Positions 57,140 through 64,000 of a DNA stretch of 64,000 nucleotides are shown piece after piece. Below the pieces are notes generated by a model, which saw only the letters and a list, made by a program, of their open reading frames with translations, was not told the origin of the DNA and made no database searches. A program made the translations under genes and the position numbers. The first letter of the stretch is position 1; each line of letters opens with the position of its first letter. The stretch comes from Cunninghamia lanceolata. Taxonomy: Eukaryota; Streptophyta; Pinopsida; Cupressales; Cupressaceae. The DNA lies in assembly GCA_027924645.1 (NCBI GenBank), contig BSBN01000829.1, forward strand, positions 2,976,001-3,040,000, given 5' to 3'.

Positions 57140-59263
57140 TATTGTCACATAGAATTGCACCCAACTTGGAGAGAGTCCAAGCATTCTAATGACACAAAGG
57201 GAATGATCTCAAGGTGTGAGACCTTGCAAGTTGAGATCAAGCCTCTAGAGAAGGTTGGTTTCTATTCTAAGCCTAATGCTTAGAGAGAACTATCTAAACA
57301 TAGTGCTAATACTGTAGGGGAAAAGGGTTAGAAGGAAACTAAATGGAAATAAAGGTGATGCACCAAGATTTAGTGGGTTGGATTGCATTGATATAACACA
57401 GCAATGATCTCAAAGCTGAAGGGGAAACACACAGACTCATAAATGTGCAAACAAAGGTTCAAGCAGAAAGATAAAACTATGGAAGGGGCCATTTTATCCA
57501 CAAAACACCATTTAGATCTATCAAATAAACATAGTGCAAGAATAATGAGAGAGGCAATATTCAGTTTATATTGATCATAGAGGTCAAATAACCATTACAA
57601 AGCAGAACAATTTGTAGCAAAAAGAGATACAAAATAACTAATTACATTCATTAGTGAACCAGCTAGAAGACATCAAAGGTCTAGCTGCAAACACAATACA
57701 TCATATTCTACTAGTTCTTAAAATCGCATTACAAGACCCGTGACAACAAAAGTTAGGCAACATAATAGTCCCGAACAATCGCTAACCTCGAATACATCTT
57801 TAAGACATGTAAATATAGCATTTTAGCACTCTACTATAGCAGCCATGGTGGGAAATGGAGAAGTCAATGAGAAGAGACATCAACCATGCTGCATTAACTT
57901 GCCCTGGCATCCCTAGATTGCACCCACATGGCTCTATATGAAAATATCTCTTTAGAAGTGATGTCTATCTACAAAAATTTAATGCAGAAAATATCGAGAG
58001 ACCTGGGTAGATGAAAGATATTTCTCCTTCTTCAATGCGTGTAGTTGATTCATTGATCTGTAACAATCAAAGCAGTGAATTTCTATTAAGGGGCAACTGA
58101 GAAGATCAGATCATGTTGATGGCAGATGGGACAAAACGCCCAAGCAAAACTTTTACAACACTTTAAGTCTAGCTCCCTTTGATGGCTGAGTCTACATAAT
58201 AAGCCTCTAAATTTCCTTGATGGCTGAGTCTACATATTTCCTGCTTTCAGGATGCTTGATAGTCTCCTTCAAATCTAGGTGGTGGATGAGATCTACCTTT
58301 AGAATGGATGGCCACCAAAGTTCCCTTTTATTCTGTATCCCACCACGTGGCGCCATATTGGAGCCATGTAGAAGAAAGTGGACCACCTCCCTTTGGCTCT
58401 ATGCGAGTGTGCTAAGCCTTGTTTGCTCTTCAAAAGTTAGCCACGTGGTACAATCTCACAGTTGCACAGTGAATCTTCCATGTAGACAAGATTCCTCTGC
58501 ACTACTACACCATCATTAGATCCTTCAAAGCTACGGGCCCACTTCCTCATCCCTTGACACCTGGCACGATCTGCTTTGCCCGACGAAGTCATCGATATGT
58601 GGCCATGGGCCCCTGATATACTTTACAATTACCTTCATTTTGCAGTCACGCGGAAGGAAAGTGACATCACCTTCAATGGTCCACGGGCCCGCAAACTAAT
58701 GCCATGTCACAGAGAATGGTAGCATTCAAGGGCCTCCATCCAAAATTTGTCTCCTTTGAGGTAAAAGACCTGGAAATATGCCATTTGTCAACATCTCATG
58801 ATCATATAGAGGATCTTTCCCTCTACCAAGATTCTTTTGTGGGCTTACACTGTTGTTAGATCCTTCATAATCTACAGGTCACCTCTCCACCTGACACATG
58901 GCTGCACTTTACTGAGGCTTTGATTTACTTTAGAGGTGTCATTTTGCAGTTGCATGGAAGGAACTTGACGTCACCTTAGATGCTATGCGGGCCTGCAAAC
59001 TACTGCCATGTGGCACTACGGGCCCTGAAAGACTCAAAACTTAGGATTTTATTAAGAACATGACCTGACGGGCAACAAAAGGTAACATTAGGACTTGGGG
59101 CCGGTTACTTCATGACATAAAAGGCTCGAAGTTAAAACTTAAGTGACCAACAACCTAGGCTAGGCAGTCAATGGTGAATTATAACATAAGGTAAGTTATG
59201 ACTGTAAAACCTAGGGGTTTAAGGGTTTGGACTATTTGGTCAAATTGGAAAAATAGGTCAATA
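57140..59263 (-). repeat. Element E right LTR (5' LTR by coding orientation)
   Basis: 2,124 bp, colinear with the left LTR. The palindrome is partly lost here (CCACCACGTGGCGC near 58341). A second CCACGTGG occurs near 58441. Confidence 0.9.
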
Positions 59264-59628
59264 GATACCAATGGTGGAGGAGAAGGAACTACATTTAGAT
59301 TTGATTGTGACAAAAAATGAGGAGATATATTTACTTGAGGTGGAGAGAGAGGAGGAACATGTGTATTTACCTATTGCTGATCTTGTGCAGGTTTTTGTGT
59401 TTCTGCACCATCTCCTTGTATTTGAGCAGTTCTTTTCACTTCCAACTTTTTCCTTGGACTTTCTTCTTCCACTTCACATTGCTTCTTCTATTTTTCTTCC
59501 TTATTAGAATCTTCTTCATCATCGCCTCTTTTAGAGGTAGCTCTGGACTTGGTGGTATATACATTGGCAGGGGGCTATTGAGAAGTAGAACTTGTGACTA
59601 GCTTTTGCTTCCTTGAGGCATGTTATGT
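59264..59628 (-). pseudogene. Old split ORF, first (N-terminal) piece visible
   Basis: The minus frame reads KSRATSKRGDDEEDSNKEEK, stop, KKQCEVEEESPRKKLEVKRT, then QPLSPP-type Gln/Pro/Ser-rich sequence (VPPLSPPQVNISPHF, NVVPSPPPLVS). It continues in frame into the middle piece across the E target site. One or two stops occur. The composition (acidic/basic runs then Pro/Ser linker) suggests a structural or nucleic-acid-binding protein; the family is not recognised. Its upstream end is cut by element D. Confidence 0.45.
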
Positions 59629-60890
59629 TGTAAAAAGTATCCCTATGACTTTTTACCACCTAGTTTAGCTCCTAGGTCCCCTTGATTTCATTATCCATGC
59701 TTAAAACTTATCCCAAAGAAAATTCCCCCAAAACTAATGTCAAATGGGGCCTAGGGGTCCACTTTAATGCTTAATCATGACTTAAAATCATGGCTTGGAC
59801 TTGGGTTCATGCACCCTAGTCTAGGCCTATTTTGTCAGGACCTAAATTTAAGTTGTCGACATAGGACCTTTAAAAAGGTTTCCCTTTGTCGACCTTTTCA
59901 ATTTGAATTGTGAAAGTTTAGCGGGAATGCATATATAAACATGTTTAGGATTTCATTTTACTCCTAGTTGATTAAGGCAAACTTATGATTATCAAGCAAG
60001 GAGCATTCAAGGCATTCATTGTGTTGTAGAGTAGAATTATGTTGTATTTGTGTGTTTGTTGCATATTTGGCTTCATCAACTCATTTCCTCATGATTTGAA
60101 GGCTCTTCATCTCTGTGAGGGTTCAACCTCTAAGGTGACATATATTTGTGTTTTAATTAATTTATCTTATCATTGGCTTCTACCCTACAAGGGTACACAC
60201 TCTATCTAACAATAGTGTTAGAAGGCTTGAATGCCATTTCGAGGCTTGAACAAGGCAAGGTCCTAAACACCACAACCCCCAAACCCCTCTCTTTGTGATT
60301 GTAGGTTACAAGTGCAAGACTTTGATAGAGTGGACTTGAGAGTGGACTTGCAGAGAAACACAATAGAAGATAAAGATTTAGGATCTGAAGAAAAGTGCAG
60401 AGAATATTCCTTACTAGAGTTGGGTGCCAACTCTAGAGTCCTCCATTTTGGCATTTCTGGAAACTTTGAAGCAGGTTACAGTATGATACAGATCACTGTT
60501 CTAGATCCGTAGAAAAGTTATCCTATCAAACTTGGGCGCCTACCCCGTTGTCCTCGAAGTTTCCGCATTTGGAAATCCAAATCCTGGCATGTTTCTAATC
60601 TGTATTTAGTGCCTTCCTATGAGATCATTTGTCATTTTTCATTCGTCCGTATATGATTTCATATAATTAGGGTTTAAGGCTTAATCAGATTTCATATAAT
60701 TAGGTATATGTTTCTAATCTGTATTCTATCTTTCCTTATCATTTCATAGTGACATCAAACTTGTAGCTGATTCCTCTTGCAACAGTAGTGACTTAAGTCA
60801 GTTTATGTCCTTAAATGTTAATGTGAAAGGAAGGTTTGATTGAAACTATATTAACTACATTTCAACCTATCTTCATTTTCACATATAACA
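59629..60890 (+). repeat. Element D 5' LTR
   Basis: Starts TGTAAAAAGTATCCC and ends CACATATAACA. Its length (1,262 bp) is close to the 1,236-1,238 bp of C. The outer boundary is inferred from similarity to the C LTR start (TGTAACGTCAAAAAATG) and could be three bases off. A tatataaa TATA-like box lies near 59931-59938. Confidence 0.75.
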
Positions 60891-62039
60891 TTTTAGTGAA
60901 CCCATGTTTTTACTAAACTTGCATCTTTCTGAGTGTTGTAATCATTCTTTGCATTCATTCATATCAAATTTATCATCTTACATTAAAAAACCTTGCATTC
61001 ATTTAAAAAATCTTAAAAAAAAAAGCATTCTAGGCTTGCATTAAGGCATAGTTTTGCATATTTTGTGTTGCATATCTAAAAACATTTAATTTTCTGATAT
61101 TTACATCAGATCTGAGATAAATTACAACATTTTATCATTTCATGATATATATATTTTTAAAATGCTCCTGGTAAACTTTTTAATGTGACCAGCAATGCTG
61201 GTGCGAGACATCCTTTGGCTCCACGCGAATGCTTTTGCTCGGAGCAAGGAACCAGTGAGGCTACAACATGGGGGCCTCATCCCCTAGCAAGAATGTTTCA
61301 AACCTGCAAGCTCGTTGGCACAGCGAAGGTGTAAAGCCTGTGAGCTCGTTGGCCCAGCAGGGGTTTGAACTTTGGTGGCTGCCACTACAACCGAGCGACT
61401 TAACCACTGAACCACACCCTTATCGGCATTATTTCATGATATTTTACCTTGCATTTGCATATCTCATTTGCTAGGGTTTTACTTGAAATTTGCATTTTTT
61501 CATATAACCTAGTAATTTCAAAAGCTAGGGTTTGTAGTTAAAATCTTGTTTTAGATTTTACTACTCATTTAAACACTCTTTCAAATCTTATTTTGGACTT
61601 TAGTGTTGCTGCATTGTAATTTTTTGTATTTACATTGGCATCATTAGCACTTTTACATTGAAAAAAGTGAAAAATTTGAGCATTTTAGGTTCATAAACAA
61701 GTACAGATTTGCATGATTTCATTGCATTTGTCATAAATATATTTTATTTCAGATCTTGCATTCATTTTCAAGCCTACATTCATTGGTCATTTAAAAATTT
61801 GGCATCATTTCATATTATTGTGTTAAAATTCACATATTTTAATTACATAGTGTGTATTTCAACACTAAGTGTTTATACACCTTATCCACATCCTTTTGAT
61901 CAAACCTTTAAAAAAACTTATTTTGCCTTATTGTGTAGTAATTTTTCCTCCCATCCATTTTGTTTGTTGTGAACTGCATGTGTCTTTTAGAACCCATTTT
62001 CCTCAAACAAGTGCTTTGGTGCGAAACAGTCTCACATTT
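60891..62039 (+). other. Element D leader between PBS and ORF
   Basis: Homologous to the element C leader at its start (ttctgagtgttgtaatc, near 60930) and around 61460-61640. No tandem hairpin units like those of C are seen. It is interrupted by the SINE at 61149-61430. Confidence 0.7.
61149..61430 (-). mobile_element. tRNA-derived SINE
   Basis: A perfect 12-bp duplication ATTTCATGATAT flanks the 282-bp insert (61137-61148 and 61431-61442). On the minus strand it begins near 61425 with GGGTGTGGTTCAGTGGTTAA, containing a polymerase III A box (TGGTTCAGTGG). About 35 bp later it has a B box-like AGTTCAAACCCC. The body continues GC-rich compared with its surroundings and ends toward 61150 in a T/A-rich tail on the plus strand (A-rich on the SINE strand). 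It is transcribed by Pol III and relies on LINE enzymes to move; an L1-type LINE is present at 1-2835. Confidence 0.9.
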
Positions 62040-63141
62040 ATGGTTTCTCATCATAGAAATAGTGCTATGGTCTCTCCTTGACTCTACAAGAAAAGAAAAA
62101 CCCCTAAACTAGAAATAACATTTACATCACAAGATAGAACAACTGGAGACATTTAGGGTACCCTTTACATTGCTGTAAACATAATGGAGACTCCTACAAG
62201 AGGAGTCCTTATTGATCCAAATTGCATGACTTATATTGCTACAGAAGAGTTCCTTTATTCACAAAAATTGATACAAGAAGATTATGAGCCTAAAAACATG
62301 ATGGCAAAAACACACACTGGAGTTTTCCTCTCGGCAATAGGGAAGATTAATTTAATGATTTGAGTGCTTGAAAAGCTTCAAAACAATCATTCGATATCAT
62401 CCCTACATCTGACCTCTTTTGTATAAAACTAGGCCACCCATGTCTCAAAGCTATGAAAGCCGTCCCTTCAACCATTCACAAATGCTTAAAATTTCCCCAT
62501 CATGGGTCTATAAGAACTATTTATCATAGTCAATGGCAACCTATGGTTATGAGGAAAAACTTCATTCTTGATTACTTGTGGCCAGAATCTATTGAAGATC
62601 CTAAACCATGGAAAGATCAAACTTTCTTGAGATATCAACGTTACAAAGCACAATTACTATCAAAATTGGTCAGACCCCCTATTCAATAAACAACAAATAA
62701 AGAACAACCTGCATTACAAGAACCCCTAGACTACGAGGTAAGGGGATATTTGCTAAGTTTCCTCCTCTGTCATCCTTACAAGGATTGAGAGATACCTGTG
62801 GAAAACAAAGCAATGCATTGTTAAGAGATAATCACATGTCTACTTCTTCTGAGATGTTGAAAACTATGGAAAATCATGAGAATCCTCTTGACAACATCAC
62901 TAATAAAACATGAAGGAATAGACTAGCAAGAGAAACAAGAAAGAGAAGACAAGCCTTGGCTCGAAATACACCACCACAACAAGAGAATATTTCACCATCT
63001 AACATTGAATCAAACAAAGAAGAGCTTAAGAATGAAGAGTTAAGGGATGATAATTTAAGTTGGGTAATTGTACCTTATGTACCTCTTTCTTCTTGCATTC
63101 AAGATTGGGAGGAAGATAACTTGCTTGATGACAACCACTAG
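62040..63141 (+). pseudogene. Element D ORF: homologue of the element C retropepsin-like protein
   Basis: From ATG 62040 the frame reads KKRKTPKLEITFTSQDRTTG, a TAG, then TLYIAVNIMETPTRGVLIDP, N-C-M-T and ATEEFLYSQKLI. After a TGA and a frameshift near 62370-62450 it continues (62453-62689) KAVPSTIHKCLKFPHHGSIR and ILDYLWPESIEDPKPW. A basic segment and the conserved tail NLSWVIVPYVPLSSCIQDWE with an acidic end close it at 63141. The order, spacing and D-P-N-C at the active-site position are the same as in C. Broken by at least two stops and two frameshifts. Confidence 0.75.
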
Positions 63142-64000
63142 TTCGATGCTATACACTAGTGAGTATTTGTAGCCCTTTTAGCCACCTTTGTCGTAGCATA
63201 TCTTTTCTCACTTATGTGGCGTCATCTTATGTGTTGTGTTCCCCTGTGATGTGTTATCTATTGTTTAGGTCTCCTAGGATGACCCTTGATACTCTTGTAA
63301 GGTCAAGGATACCGGCAGACTGCCTCTGTTGTGACCATTCTTCTATTTTGTTTCATCATTATTCTTTCATTCCTCTCCTCTATTTTATTGTTCTATGTTG
63401 TGCCTTTGGGGCATAGCGTTACAGAGGGTGTTTTGGGGGCATCCTCCTACATGGTGTTCCTAAAGCACTTGTTTCTCTTCTCTCATTTTATTGTTTACTT
63501 TCTTCAGTGATTCTACCTAGTTGGCGGATGACGAAAACAAACAAATATTGATACGAACCATGCATCCCTTCATCAAGCAAGCAAAAATGGACCTAGTCCA
63601 TATATGAAGATGGGGTTGATCTATACATTTATCCGATGCTTGACTAGTAGAATCACTCCGTGTTATGTATCAGCTTATGGCATTTCTTGTGACTAACATT
63701 TTACAATCCACTCAATTTGCTCTTGCACACTTTGATTGGTATTTGACCTTGTTGCTACACTCGGTTCCAAGGTACTTGTATTATAGTCCAATGGTTATAC
63801 TTGGCTTCTCCAAACCCATGTGTATAGCCTTGATCCTTGATGTCATTGTTTTCATGCATAGCTTTCATGATTTGATTTGGTTATTATCTTAGAGTAAGAT
63901 GTTCTAACATTATCTCTTATTGATTTATCTTATCATATCAATGTGTTTGTCAGAACATTTGGCGATCGTAAGCACATGCCACCTCGGGGGCATGGGCTTT
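63142..64000 (+). other. Element D 3' non-coding region
   Basis: Matches the reverse complement of element C 41670-41890 (for example taggtctcctaggatgaccc near 63265). The frames seen here (63159-63416, 63665-63892) lack any family features and sit in sequence that is non-coding in C. Confidence 0.7.

Larger units (their letters stand above)
52609..59263 (-). mobile_element. Element E: non-autonomous gypsy-like LTR retrotransposon with gag and long extension
   Basis: LTRs 52609-54754 (2,146 bp) and 57140-59263 (2,124 bp) start TGTTGTCACAT/TATTGTCACAT and end GGTCAACA/GGTCAATA. The duplication is imperfect: GGTAC (52604-52608) and GATAC (59264-59268). The internal region is 2,385 bp. Gag and all coding sequence are on the minus strand, with a PBS-like GTTTATGGCACACCCAGTAG beside the right LTR. 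No RT, RNase H or integrase. The plus strand also has a PBS-like sequence beside the left LTR. Confidence 0.9.
59629..64000 (+). mobile_element. Element D: relative of element C, running off the window
   Basis: The 5' LTR is 59629-60890; TTTTAGTGAACCCATG (PBS region) follows, then a leader homologous to that of C, the protease-like ORF (62040-63141), and a 3' non-coding region matching C. By comparison with C the 3' LTR should start several hundred bases beyond 64000, so no TSD can be checked. The plus orientation is set by ORF and PBS. A SINE is inserted in the leader. Confidence 0.85.

Noticed and set aside
59271..59601. Plus-strand frames of 78 and 94 codons just after element E
   Set aside because: The minus frame here joins in phase with the piece on the other side of E, so I preferred it. 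The choice is not certain.
61300..61430. Genuine tRNA gene
   Set aside because: A and B boxes are present, but the sequence does not fold as a complete tRNA, lacks an acceptor stem pairing, and has SINE length, tail and TSD.

Overview
This window looks like intergenic DNA from a large plant genome. A gymnosperm (conifer-type) genome is my best guess: the sequence is AT-rich, almost gene-free, and built of old LTR retrotransposons inserted into one another, with very long LTRs and heavy point decay but little deletion. That assignment is inference from style and has not been tested by a search. I see no intact cellular gene.

Layout. 1-2835: a plant L1-type LINE whose 5' part is inverted relative to its 3' part. 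2836-7090: AT-rich sequence with nothing recognisable. 7091-8072: a 0.98-kb non-autonomous TIR element, probably Mutator-like. 8269-8666: an unrecognised open frame cut by the next insertion. 8667-29762: GYP1, a Ty3/gypsy chromovirus-like element on the minus strand (TSD TCTTC). Its left LTR holds a solo LTR (8791-9626, TSD ATGGA). Its right LTR holds a Sirevirus-like copia element, COPIA1 (17240-23197, TSD GTTAT), and a small non-autonomous LTR element B (24747-28760, TSD TCAAC).

30689-31391, 51905-52608 and 59264-59628 (all minus) appear to be three pieces of one old unrecognised open frame, split by later insertions. COPIA2 (31392-51899, TSD AAAGT) separates the first two. Its left LTR contains GYP2 (32672-38323, TSD GGTGG) and element C (39084-45724, TSD CATAT). 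Element E (52609-59263, TSD GGTAC/GATAC) lies between the second and third pieces. Element D (59629 to beyond 64000), a relative of C, follows and carries a tRNA-derived SINE (61149-61430, 12-bp TSD).

How the parts relate. The two copia elements lack complementary domains: COPIA1 has gag, protease and integrase without RT/RNase H, and COPIA2 has gag and RT/RNase H without protease/integrase. GYP2, B, C, D and E are non-autonomous, with gag, gag-protease or a single odd ORF. C and D share a protease-like ORF in which the catalytic D-S/T-G is replaced by D-P-N-C in both copies; C also carries a tandem array of potential hairpins in its leader. Paired LTRs agree in length within about 25 bp once nested insertions are removed, except for a microsatellite in GYP1. 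This supports the reconstruction.
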